Assembly (NCBI RefSeq): GCF_024748615.1
Contig: NZ_CP087168.1
Location: 4,154,001 to 4,218,000 of the forward strand
Direction: 5' to 3'
DNA from: Pseudomonas sp. B21-048
Lineage (GTDB): Bacteria > Pseudomonadota > Gammaproteobacteria > Pseudomonadales > Pseudomonadaceae
DNA length: 64,000 nucleotides
Part shown: one piece after another, positions 56,408-64,000 of the stretch
Numbering within the stretch: the first letter of the stretch is position 1
Layout of the letters: the number at the start of each line of letters is the position of its first letter
The notes under the pieces: model-generated
The model's input: only the letters and a program-made list of their open reading frames with translations
Told to the model about the DNA's origin: nothing
The model's database searches: none
Program-made: the position numbers and the translations under genes

Positions 56408-56450
56408 AAAAGATCGTCCGAACGCGGCCCGAGCCTTCGGACGATCTTTT
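56408..56450 (-). terminator. Strong terminator between fadD2 and fadD1
   Basis: A perfect 15-bp stem (AAAAGATCGTCCGAA and its complement, 13-nt loop) with a T-run on the minus strand. It lies directly after the fadD2 stop and separates the two ligase transcripts. Confidence 0.9.
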
Positions 56451-56474
56451 GGCACCACCTCGGTCTACGACCGT

Positions 56475-58163
56475 TTAGGCGATCTCACGCAGTTCCCGCC
56501 GCAGGATCTTGCCCACCGGCGTCATCGGCAACGACTCACGCAAGACGATGTGCTTGGGTACTTTGTACGCCGTGAAATTTTCCTTGCAGTACGCCTTCAG
56601 CTCTTCAAGACTGACCCCCGACTCGCGGGCCACCACAAACAACTTCACCGCCTCCCCCGAACGCTCATCCGGCACGCCGATCACCGCGCAGTTGGCGACT
56701 TTCGGGTGGGCCATCACCACGTCTTCGATCTCGTTCGGGTACACGTTGAAGCCCGAGACGATGATCATGTCTTTCTTGCGATCGACAATGCGCACGAAAC
56801 CGTCCGGGTCGATCACCGCAATGTCGCCGGACTTGAACCAACCGTCGGCATCCAGCACTTCGGCGGTGGCTTCGGGTTTCTGCCAGTAGCCCTTCATGAT
56901 CTGCGGGCCCTTGATGCACAGTTCGCCACGCTCGCCCAGCGGCTGCTCGACGCCCTCATCGTTGATGATCTTGAGCGTCGTGCCCGGCACCGGCAGACCG
57001 ACCGTGCCGATGCGCGACTTGTCTCCGTAAGGGTTGGTGCAGGCCACTGGCGAGGTTTCGGTCAGGCCGTAACCTTCGGTGATCCGGCAACCGGTGAGCT
57101 GCTCCCAGCGCTCGGCCGTGGCCTTTACCAGCGCCGTGCCACCGGAGTTGGTGAGTTTAAAACTGGAGAAATCCAGGGTCTTGAAATCGGGGTGCTCCAT
57201 CAGCGCGACGAACAGTGTGTTGAGACCCAAGAGCAGCGTGAATCGCCAGTTTTTCAACTCCTTGATGAAGGCGCCAATGTCCCGTGGATTGGTGATCAGC
57301 ACGTTGTGGTTGCCGGTGACCATCATGCACATGCAGTTCGCCGTGAAGGCATAGATGTGGTAAAGCGGCAGCGGCGCAATCATCACTTCCTGGCCTTCAC
57401 GCAACAACGGCTGACCGCTGGCGTCGAATTGCCCCATGCACGCTCGCGCCTGCTGCATGTTCGCCACCAGGTTGCCGTGGGTCAGCATGGCGCCCTTGGC
57501 CAGCCCGGTGGTGCCGCCGGTGTATTGCAGCACGGCGATGTCATCAAGGCCGACGTTCAGCGGTTTAATGCCCAGGCCCCGGCCCAGACGCAGCGCGCTC
57601 TTGAAGGACATGGCCTGCGGCAACGAATAGGCCGGGACCATTTTCTTGACCTTTGCGACCACGGTATTGACCAGCCAGCCCTTGGCGGTGGGCATCAGGT
57701 CGCCCATTTTCGCTTCGATCAGGTACTGGATGTCGGTGTCGGGCAGCACTTCCTGGACCTTCTGCCCGAACACGTTCAGGTAGACCAGCGCCCGGGCTCC
57801 GGAGTCCTTGAACTGATGACGCATCTCCCGCGCAGTGTACAACGGGTTGGTGTTGACCACGATCAGCCCGGCGCGCAAGGCACCGAACACGGCAATCGGG
57901 TAATGCAGGACATTGGGCATCTGCACCGCAATGCGATCCCCCGGCACCAGGTCGGTATGGGCTTGCAGGAAACCGGCGAACGCGGCGCTGTAGCGCTCCA
58001 GTTCGGCGTAGGTCAGGGTCACGCCCATGTTGCTGAATGCCGGGCGATCAGCAAATTTCTTGCAGGAACGCTCGAACACCTCGATCACCGACTTATAGGC
58101 CCCAAGGTCAATATCCAGGGGCACGCCGGCCGGGCGTTTGTCATTCCAGAAATCAGGTTGCAT
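56475..58163 (-). CDS. fadD2: Long-chain fatty-acid-CoA ligase FadD2
   Basis: A 562-residue AMP-forming acyl-CoA ligase: LQYTGGTTGLAKGAMLTHGN, GYGLTETSPVACTNP, WFKSGDIAVIDPDGF and GKILRREL. It is clearly a paralogue of the neighbouring fadD1. The gene order FadD2 next to a divergent hydrolase/MaoC pair matches P. aeruginosa PA3299-PA3302. It activates fatty acids for beta-oxidation. Confidence 0.9.
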   Translation of the reverse strand: MQPDFWNDKRPAGVPLDIDLGAYKSVIEVFERSCKKFADRPAFSNMGVTLTYAELERYSAAFAGFLQAHTDLVPGDRIAVQMPNVLHYPIAVFGALRAGLIVVNTNPLYTAREMRHQFKDSGARALVYLNVFGQKVQEVLPDTDIQYLIEAKMGDLMPTAKGWLVNTVVAKVKKMVPAYSLPQAMSFKSALRLGRGLGIKPLNVGLDDIAVLQYTGGTTGLAKGAMLTHGNLVANMQQARACMGQFDASGQPLLREGQEVMIAPLPLYHIYAFTANCMCMMVTGNHNVLITNPRDIGAFIKELKNWRFTLLLGLNTLFVALMEHPDFKTLDFSSFKLTNSGGTALVKATAERWEQLTGCRITEGYGLTETSPVACTNPYGDKSRIGTVGLPVPGTTLKIINDEGVEQPLGERGELCIKGPQIMKGYWQKPEATAEVLDADGWFKSGDIAVIDPDGFVRIVDRKKDMIIVSGFNVYPNEIEDVVMAHPKVANCAVIGVPDERSGEAVKLFVVARESGVSLEELKAYCKENFTAYKVPKHIVLRESLPMTPVGKILRRELREIA

Positions 58164-58433
58164 TATTCTTGTCCTCTTTACCTGAGCCTATCCGGGGCCG
58201 CTTTTCTGTCCTTTCTCTCTCATAGCTCAAAAAGCGGAAAGCGAAAAACGGTGCTTCCCGGACACTAGCAGCTATGGTGAATCAGGCAAATATGCGCACG
58301 GGCGTCATAGATCGCGTGAATCTTGCTGCCCCGCCGTGGCCTGATCAGACGGTAGACGACGGATGCGCTATACAATGCAGCGGGGCTGTTTTCCATCCAA
58401 CAGCCTCATGCAGTCCAACGCAAAGGAATCGCC

Positions 58434-59378
58434 ATGATCCATGACACTTTCTGGCTGACCGCGAGTGACCGCAGCCGCCTCTTTGTCAATCAGTGGCTGC
58501 CGGCCGCACCGCTCAAGGCGGTGATCCTGCTGGCCCACGGCATGGCAGAACATAGCGGTCGCTACGCCCGTCTGGCGCAAGCCTGCTGTGATCAGGATTA
58601 CGGCGTTTATGCGCCGGACCTGCGTGGACATGGCAAAACGGCCGAAAACGGTACCTTGGGCCATTTCGCCGACGATGATGGCTGGTGCAAAGTGGTCGGC
58701 GACCTGGCCAGCCTTAACCAACACATCGGCCAACAGCATCCCGGCGTGCCGATCGTGTTGCTGGGCCACAGCATGGGCAGCTACATCGCCCAGGCTTATT
58801 TGCTGCACCACAGCGCCAGCCTGCACGGGGCGATTCTCAGCGGCTCGAACTTCCAGCCCGTGGCGCTCTATCGCGCAGCGCGACAGATTGCTCGCCTGGA
58901 ACGCCTGCGCCAGGGCCCCAAGGGGCGTAGCAAGCTGATCGAGTGGCTGTCGTTCGGCTCATTCAACAAGAAATTCAAACCGGCGCGCACGCCGTTCGAC
59001 TGGCTGAGCCGCGACCCGGCCGAAGTCGACAAATACGCCAATGACCCGCTCTGCGGCTTTCGCTGCACCAATCAACTGTGGATCGATTTGCTCGGCGGCT
59101 TGCAGCAAATCAGCAAAGCGTCCAATCTCGCCCAGATCGATCCGGGCCTGCCGTTGCTGGTGATCGGCGGCGAATGTGATCCGGTGAGCGAAGGCAAACG
59201 TCTGAAAGATCTGGCCCATGCGCTGCGCGACGCTGGTTGCCAGAGCCTGCAGCTGACTATTTACCCGCAGGCCCGGCATGAACTGTTCAACGAGAGCAAC
59301 CGCGACGAAGTGACGGCCGACGTGCTGAACTGGATCGCCCAAGCCTTGAGCGCTCGCCGGCCACCCAGAACCGAATAG
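58434..59378 (+). CDS. Alpha/beta hydrolase, monoacylglycerol-lipase-like
   Basis: A 314-residue Hydrolase_4-type lipase with the nucleophile motif GHSMGS, the VILLAHGMAEHSGRYARLA N-terminus and a late ARHELFNESNRDEV histidine motif. Homologues act on monoacylglycerols or lysophospholipids. It is divergent from fadD2 and followed by a MaoC gene, so it probably supplies fatty acids for the same pathway. ~270 bp of shared promoter region precede it. Confidence 0.9.
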   Translation: MIHDTFWLTASDRSRLFVNQWLPAAPLKAVILLAHGMAEHSGRYARLAQACCDQDYGVYAPDLRGHGKTAENGTLGHFADDDGWCKVVGDLASLNQHIGQQHPGVPIVLLGHSMGSYIAQAYLLHHSASLHGAILSGSNFQPVALYRAARQIARLERLRQGPKGRSKLIEWLSFGSFNKKFKPARTPFDWLSRDPAEVDKYANDPLCGFRCTNQLWIDLLGGLQQISKASNLAQIDPGLPLLVIGGECDPVSEGKRLKDLAHALRDAGCQSLQLTIYPQARHELFNESNRDEVTADVLNWIAQALSARRPPRTE

Positions 59379-59421
59379 TTTTTTTGTGGATTTTTTTAAT
59401 TCGTCACAGGAATCGAGACAA

Positions 59422-59892
59422 ATGACCCAGGTTACCAACACCCCTTACGAAGCCCTCGAAATCGGCCAGACCGCCAGCTACAGCAAGACCGTTGAAGAGC
59501 GAGACATTCAGTTGTTCGCCGCGATGTCCGGCGATCACAACCCGGTGCACCTGGACGCCGAATTCGCCGCCGCCAGCATGTTCAAGGAGCGTATCGCCCA
59601 CGGCATGTTCAGCGGTGCGTTGATCAGCGCGGCGGTGGCTTGCGAGTTGCCTGGGCCGGGGACTATTTATATCGGTCAGACGATGAGTTTTCAGAAGCCG
59701 GTGAAGATTGGCGACACGCTGACGGTGCGCCTGGAAATTCTCGAGAAACTGCCGAAGTTTCGTGTGCGTATCGCCACGCGGGTATTCAATCAACGCGATG
59801 AGTTGGTGGTGGATGGCGAGGCGGAGATTCTGGCGCCGCGCAAGCAACAGACCGTGACATTGCCGACGTTGCCGGCGATCAGTATCGGCTGA
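59422..59892 (+). CDS. MaoC-like (R)-specific enoyl-CoA hydratase
   Basis: A 156-residue hot-dog-fold protein with the hydratase-2 motif SGDHNPVHLDAEFAAASMFKERIAHGMF, with Asp and His of the active site. It hydrates enoyl-CoA to (R)-3-hydroxyacyl-CoA and links beta-oxidation to other routes. I used the ATG at 59422, 43 bp after the hydrolase stop; an in-frame upstream ATG at 59386 is less likely. It probably forms an operon with the hydrolase. Confidence 0.9.
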   Translation: MTQVTNTPYEALEIGQTASYSKTVEERDIQLFAAMSGDHNPVHLDAEFAAASMFKERIAHGMFSGALISAAVACELPGPGTIYIGQTMSFQKPVKIGDTLTVRLEILEKLPKFRVRIATRVFNQRDELVVDGEAEILAPRKQQTVTLPTLPAISIG

Positions 59893-59919
59893 TTCACCGC
59901 TCATCTGTGGCCAGGATGG

Positions 59920-60064
59920 GCTTCCTGTGGCGAGGGAGCTTGCTCCCGCTGGGGTGCGAAGCGCCCCAAAATCGGGCCCCTCGACTCACCTGATCAGGTG
60001 CGGTGGCAGCTATTTTACGACTGCTTCGCAGTCGAACGGGAGCAAGCTCCCTCGCCACAGACAA
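59920..60064. repeat. REPIN, family B (copy 2)
   Basis: Two inverted REP units (CTGTGGCGAGGGAGCTTGCT and its complement) surround a central inverted segment. The same family occurs at 20.2-20.4 kb. Confidence 0.9.
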
Positions 60065-60090
60065 GCCTCCTTGCCACAGCGAATGCGGCG

Positions 60091-60954
60091 TTATCGCTCT
60101 TCCTCCTGCACCTGCACACTCGCCGTCATCCCCGCACTCAAACTGAGCCCTTCAGGCAACTTGTCGAGTTTGATCCGCACCGGAATCCGCTGCGCCAGGC
60201 GCACCCAGTTAAACGTCGGTTCCACCTCTGCCAGCAATTGCCCATCGGGCGTGGTGTTGCGATCCGTGATGCCGCGACTGATACTTTCAACGTGCCCCTG
60301 CAACGCCTCTCCCGCGCTCATCAGCCAGACCTTGACTGGATCGCCGACGCGAATTCGCGGCAGTTTGGTTTCTTCGAAATACGCCTGAACATAAAAGGTC
60401 GAATCATCGATCAATGCCATCACCGGTTGCCCGGCATTCACGTAATTACCCTGAGCCAGACGCAGGTTAGTGACATGACCGCTGCGAGGTGCATGGACCT
60501 CACTGCGGGCCAGGTTGAGTTGCGCGACCTTGGCTTCGGCCTGAGCTTCACGCAGTTCGCCCCGGGCGATGCCGGCATTGATTTGCGCGTTCTCGCGCAG
60601 TTCGGCACTGATCGCCTGCGGCCCGAGACTGGCGCGGCGGCTGGCTTCATGTTCACGCAGGCTGAGTTGCTGCTGACGGGTCTGCACCACCGCTTGAGCC
60701 TTTTCCAGCGCGGCTTCGAAACGATCGCGGTCGATGCTCAGTAACAGATCACCAGCCTTGACCTGTTGGTTATCGAAAGCCTTGAGCTCATGCACCCAGC
60801 CAGACACGTCGGGGGCGATGACCACCACGTCGGCGCGGATCCGTGCGTCGCGGGTCCAGGGCGTCAGCATGTAGTACTGCCACAGATGGAAACCGGCAAA
60901 CATCGCCAGCGCCGTCAGGCTCAGGGTGACCGCAATACGTACGGGTGTACGCAT
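60091..60954 (-). CDS. HlyD/EmrA-type membrane fusion protein (AaeA-like)
   Basis: A 287-residue periplasmic adaptor: one N-terminal transmembrane helix, biotinyl-lipoyl halves (APDVSGWVHELKAFDNQQVKAGDLLLSID; HAPRSGHVTNLRLAQGNYVNAGQPV) around a helical hairpin, and a C-terminal barrel. The ATG at 60954 follows AAGGAG. It works with the FUSC-type pump below, as AaeA with AaeB, in export of aromatic acids or drugs. Confidence 0.9.
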   Translation of the reverse strand: MRTPVRIAVTLSLTALAMFAGFHLWQYYMLTPWTRDARIRADVVVIAPDVSGWVHELKAFDNQQVKAGDLLLSIDRDRFEAALEKAQAVVQTRQQQLSLREHEASRRASLGPQAISAELRENAQINAGIARGELREAQAEAKVAQLNLARSEVHAPRSGHVTNLRLAQGNYVNAGQPVMALIDDSTFYVQAYFEETKLPRIRVGDPVKVWLMSAGEALQGHVESISRGITDRNTTPDGQLLAEVEPTFNWVRLAQRIPVRIKLDKLPEGLSLSAGMTASVQVQEEER

Positions 60955-60964
60955 ATTCAACTCC

Positions 60965-61171
60965 TTACAAAGGCCCGAGGACGACGGTGATCAGGGTCAA
61001 TACACAGACGTACGAGGCGCAATCAAATAATGCTTCGTGCCAGATCCAGCGGCCGGCCGGGGTCAGGCGCAACAGCATGCGCAACGCTGCGGTGACCAGC
61101 AATGCCAGCAGCACATCAATCAGAAACGGACTGAGCAGCACACCGCCTGCCGACCACTCACGCAAGCCCAT
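60965..61171 (-). CDS. DUF1656 small membrane protein
   Basis: A 68-residue membrane protein with two hydrophobic helices (LLSPFLIDVLLALLVTAAL; ALFDCASYVCVLTLITVVL) as in the DUF1656 family, which is encoded between AaeB- and AaeA-like pump genes. The ATG at 61171 overlaps the FUSC gene by 14 bp and the HlyD gene starts 10 bp after it. Confidence 0.88.
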   Translation of the reverse strand: MGLREWSAGGVLLSPFLIDVLLALLVTAALRMLLRLTPAGRWIWHEALFDCASYVCVLTLITVVLGPL

Positions 61172-63155
61172 GGCTTTGCTCCTGTTGAAGACACCAGGCA
61201 CGCCAGCTGCTTTGCAATTGCAGCACCGCGCCCTGGGCAAGTTTCACCGCGTCGCTGGGTGGCAGCGCGTACAAGGTTTTCAGCAACGCTTCGCTCGGTT
61301 GTACCAGTGCCTCGGCGCGACTGCCGGCCGGCCCTTGTTCGAGGACTTTTTCCAGATGCTCGAGATAACGCCGCGGGGCCGCACTGACCGGCAGTTCGGC
61401 GGCCGCCAGGCTCAAGCGCAAATGCAGCAACTCATCGCCGATGTCCAGACCGAGCAAGCCGTCGTCCCAGCGGCTGCGCGCCGGCGCCGGTAATTCGGGA
61501 TAGTGCTGTGCCAGTTGCAGCAATCGGTCGGCCATGCGTCCGCCGAACCAACTTTCAGCACCGCGCAGATTGCGTCGGGTCAGGCGCACCAGATCCGCGA
61601 GGGTCGCCGCCAGCAACCGTCGGCCATGCCATGCCGGGTTGCGCAAGATCAGCAAGTGAAACGCCAACACCGCGGCCCCCACCCCAATCAGCATGGCCTG
61701 AGCACTGTTGAAAAAATTCGCGACATCGAACGTCATCCTGTTCAGCGGCGATATCAACACAATGAAGTGCAAGCAGAATGAAGTGGCCGTGGCGCCGATC
61801 TGCGGTTTGGCCATGCCCAGTGCGCCGAAAAACAGCGGTGCGCCCATCCCCATGCACAGCAAAGTAAACCCGCTCCATTGTGGCAGCAGAATCTGCCCGA
61901 CGATGAACGCCGACGGAATCGCCAATAGAATACCGCGCAGAAAGCTCATGCCGATTTGCGCCCCATTCTCGCGGCTGGCAAACAGGCTGCACACCACACA
62001 CGTCAACACCAACGCACCCGCCGCCGCCGGCCATGCCGTCGCCAGCCAGAAACCCGCCACCACCAGAAACGCCAGCGCACTGCGCGCGCCGAAGACCAGT
62101 GCCAACGACAGGTCGCGATGCGGCGTCAGGGTTCTCGGTGGATCGACCGTTTCACTGCCCTCTTGTACCGCTTTCAATGCCGCACAGGTTGCCATGGCGG
62201 TATCGAGCAGCAAGGTGAAACGGGCCAGGCAGTAACTTTGCGCGCAGCTGATGTGTGCATCGCGAGAGGCGTCGAACACCCTCGGGCGCAAAGCTTGCAG
62301 CATGGCCGTATCGCCAGCGCCAAGGGTCTGCTGAACCTCGGTCATCCATGGCATCAGTTGCTCAGCTTCCTGCGGTTCCAACTGATTCCATTGGCGGCGC
62401 ACCGAACGGGCGATGCGCAACAGCATCAACAGTTTCTGACTCAAACCGCTGATGGCCCGCGCTCGTTGCCGACCGAGACTGCCTTCGAACCAGGCATGCT
62501 CCCGTTGGGCGTCGACCGCGACGATTTTTCCGAGGATTTCCAGCAAGCCTTTACGCGCCTGACCGTCGCCGGCCAGGGTCGCGCGCGCGGCATTCATGCC
62601 GCTTTGCCAGGCCGCCTGGGCTTGATCCGCCAATTGCCGCTCAACCCGCAACGGCCAGAGCAACGCACTGGCGGCGGTGGCGCAGAAAATGCCCAGGCAG
62701 ATTTCCGTGCAGCGAGCCACGGCTTGATCAAATACTGTCAGCGGATGATTAATGGCCGGCAATGCGATGATTGCCACCGTGTAACCGGCCAACACGAAGG
62801 AATAGGACCAGGCACTGCGCAGCAAGGTCGAACTCGCCGTACACAGCCCGAGCCACAACGCCAACGCCAGCAAAAACAACCAGGGCGTCTGAGCAAACAG
62901 CCCCATGAACACCACCGACATGATCGTCCCGACCAGCGTGCCCAACAGCCTTGCCAAGCCCTTTTGCACCACCATCCCGGACAAGGGCTGGGCAATGATA
63001 AACGCCGTCATCAACGCCCACGACGGTTGCTCCAGCCCCCAGCGCAACGCCAGCCACAGCGCCAGACCACCGCCAATCAAGGTCTTGATCGCGAACTGCA
63101 AGGCGCGGCGGTCAAGCGCGAACAAGGCCTGCAAAGTGATAGGCACGTAAGACAC
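61158..63155 (-). CDS. FUSC/AaeB-type efflux transporter
   Basis: A 665-residue FUSC-family pump: two membrane halves of about six helices (~15-165 and ~370-510) separated by long cytoplasmic regions. The family includes AaeB and fusaric-acid resistance proteins. It starts with GTG at 63155 (another GTG lies three codons on) and no strong ribosome site is visible. It is the first gene of a three-gene efflux operon; no LysR-type regulator is next to it. Confidence 0.9.
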   Translation of the reverse strand: MSYVPITLQALFALDRRALQFAIKTLIGGGLALWLALRWGLEQPSWALMTAFIIAQPLSGMVVQKGLARLLGTLVGTIMSVVFMGLFAQTPWLFLLALALWLGLCTASSTLLRSAWSYSFVLAGYTVAIIALPAINHPLTVFDQAVARCTEICLGIFCATAASALLWPLRVERQLADQAQAAWQSGMNAARATLAGDGQARKGLLEILGKIVAVDAQREHAWFEGSLGRQRARAISGLSQKLLMLLRIARSVRRQWNQLEPQEAEQLMPWMTEVQQTLGAGDTAMLQALRPRVFDASRDAHISCAQSYCLARFTLLLDTAMATCAALKAVQEGSETVDPPRTLTPHRDLSLALVFGARSALAFLVVAGFWLATAWPAAAGALVLTCVVCSLFASRENGAQIGMSFLRGILLAIPSAFIVGQILLPQWSGFTLLCMGMGAPLFFGALGMAKPQIGATATSFCLHFIVLISPLNRMTFDVANFFNSAQAMLIGVGAAVLAFHLLILRNPAWHGRRLLAATLADLVRLTRRNLRGAESWFGGRMADRLLQLAQHYPELPAPARSRWDDGLLGLDIGDELLHLRLSLAAAELPVSAAPRRYLEHLEKVLEQGPAGSRAEALVQPSEALLKTLYALPPSDAVKLAQGAVLQLQSSWRAWCLQQEQSHGLA

Positions 63156-63260
63156 TCTTGAAAGGACGGTTTAACGATAGACGCGTTGAGTGAGCTCACT
63201 GGAAAAACAAATTATTAGCTAGCTATCTATATCCCGTCCAGCGTTAAATCCCGAACCACA

Positions 63261-63289
63261 AAAAAACGCCAGACGGGCTGGCGTTTTTT
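63261..63289. terminator. Bidirectional terminator after the PA2169-family gene
   Basis: A perfect 12-bp stem (AAAAAACGCCAG/CTGGCGTTTTTT) with a 5-nt loop and T-runs on both strands, ~17 bp past the stop of the minus-strand gene. Confidence 0.92.
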
Positions 63290-63305
63290 GACAGATAACG
63301 AACGC

Positions 63306-63773
63306 TTATGAGCGTGCGCGAGCCTGGTTACGCAGGGCTTTCACCTGATCATGGTTGCGTTGTACGCCGTGGTACTGACGCTCGACCATGTCACGAATGC
63401 TCACCAGATTGTTCTTGTTGATTTTTTCCAGCGCCTCCTTGTAAGCCTTTAGCGCATGGTCTTCACCGCGTTCGGCTTCGTTCAGCACCGCCTCTTCATC
63501 CTTGCCGGTGAACATCGCTTTCACGTCGACCCAGCGACGGTGCAGATCGCCGCTGACGCTGGTGGAGGTTTCCGGATCCCCCCCTAGGGAACGCACGGCA
63601 GCCTGCAGTTCGGCAGCGGCAGCAGCGCAGTCGGCGGAGCGCTGAATGAACAGGTTTTTGAGTTCTGGTTGTTTGATGTCTTCAGCGCAAGTCTTGAACC
63701 CTTCCTGACCGTCTTTACTGGTTTCAATCAGGTCGTTGAGTACAGAGATCGCGTCTTTATTAATGTCGGTCAT
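63306..63773 (-). CDS. PA2169-family four-helix-bundle protein (DUF2383)
   Basis: A 155-residue helical protein (VLNDLIETSKDGQEGFKTCAEDI; ADCAAAAAELQAAVRSLGGDPETS; YKEALEKINKNNLVSIRDMVERQYHGVQRNHDQVKALRN) that fits the ferritin-like PA2169/DUF2383 family. Function unknown; these genes are often induced in stress. About 200 bp of upstream region precede it. Confidence 0.9.
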   Translation of the reverse strand: MTDINKDAISVLNDLIETSKDGQEGFKTCAEDIKQPELKNLFIQRSADCAAAAAELQAAVRSLGGDPETSTSVSGDLHRRWVDVKAMFTGKDEEAVLNEAERGEDHALKAYKEALEKINKNNLVSIRDMVERQYHGVQRNHDQVKALRNQARARS

Positions 63774-63974
63774 TTTTCAATTCCTTGCGGTTGATGAAAG
63801 ATGCAATTAGTAGTTGCACCCTGCATGCCAGCTTTGAATTGACGTCTTTTTACTTATATTTCAATCGGTTGGCTTACAAGTCGAAATCTGTATCCGCTTT
63901 TTTTGCATGATCTGTCATTTGGCCTGCATGCAGAATGCCTGTATTTTCCAGACTGTTTTGAATCAAGACGACTG

Positions 63975-64000
63975 ATGATGAATCCCGAAAAGCTCGAACT
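63975..64000 (+). CDS. Start of a gene running off the window
   Basis: ATG-ATG-AAT-CCC-GAA-AAG-CTC-GAA starts a frame that leaves the window. The beginning MNPEKLEL resembles DUF3820-family proteins of Pseudomonas, but eight residues are too few to be sure. Confidence 0.35.

Noticed and set aside
54596..58268. Very long plus-strand frames opposite fadD1 and fadD2
   Set aside because: Antisense shadows of two well-supported acyl-CoA ligases; no ribosome sites or domains.
61956..63161. Plus-strand frame opposite the FUSC pump
   Set aside because: Antisense shadow with a Gln/Arg-rich translation.

Overview
The window is a 64 kb piece of a Pseudomonas chromosome, most likely from the P. fluorescens group. 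The evidence is the aotJQMOP-argR arginine-uptake operon next to acsA, the fadD2/fadD1 pair beside a hydrolase and a MaoC gene, the gntP-gntK/gntR unit, several small families typical of Pseudomonas (DUF2790, DUF2025, PA2169, CsbD), high GC, and interspersed REP-type palindromes of two families. I saw no rRNA, tRNA, CRISPR array, transposase or integrase.

Layout. 1-3.6 kb holds a 5'-truncated giant leucine-rich-repeat effector-like gene. 3.6-11.5 kb holds argR, aotPOMQJ and acsA, all on the minus strand. 12-14.6 kb holds two small secreted-protein genes and nrdB, which lies apart from nrdA and has a long structured leader. 14.7-22.5 kb is the accessory part: a lower-GC four-gene cassette (68-residue protein, haem-oxygenase-like di-iron oxidase, HEXXH metalloprotein, peroxiredoxin), a small minus-strand operon with a broken middle gene, an HNH endonuclease, a Phd/PIN toxin-antitoxin pair, an unknown Cys-rich gene and an AraC remnant. 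22.5-38.6 kb is ordinary core: bglX, an MBL-fold hydrolase with a divergent TetR gene, LysR, an amidotransferase, glpQ, a sensor kinase, a chemoreceptor, a CorA/ZntB-type channel and a Pit phosphate transporter. 38.7-41 kb holds an ECF42-type sigma operon. 41-45.4 kb holds acetyltransferases, a nucleotidyltransferase without a normal start codon, a LysE exporter and an alaC-like aminotransferase. 45.5-48.7 kb is gluconate uptake with recognisable GntR boxes. 48.8-54.3 kb holds GSTs, LysR, def/yihY and stress proteins. 54.4-59.9 kb is fatty-acid activation. 60-63.2 kb is an AaeAB-like efflux operon. The window ends with a PA2169-family gene and the first codons of another gene.

The best candidate for an undescribed system is the cassette at 14,955-18,276. 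A small protein gene is followed by a perfect 14-bp inverted repeat. Next come a protein with the full ligand pattern of haem-oxygenase-like di-iron oxidases (ExxH, E, HxxxDxxH), a protein with HEAGH and EEFRAD motifs, and a peroxiredoxin overlapping it by 4 bp. The layout recalls peptide-maturation (RiPP-like) operons such as PQQ, but it has no radical-SAM enzyme. Other points of interest are an exact 308-residue tandem duplication in the LRR protein, a 24-codon peptide gene coupled to the ECF sigma factor, an attenuator-like terminator inside the aot operon, and a possible non-AUG start in the nucleotidyltransferase.
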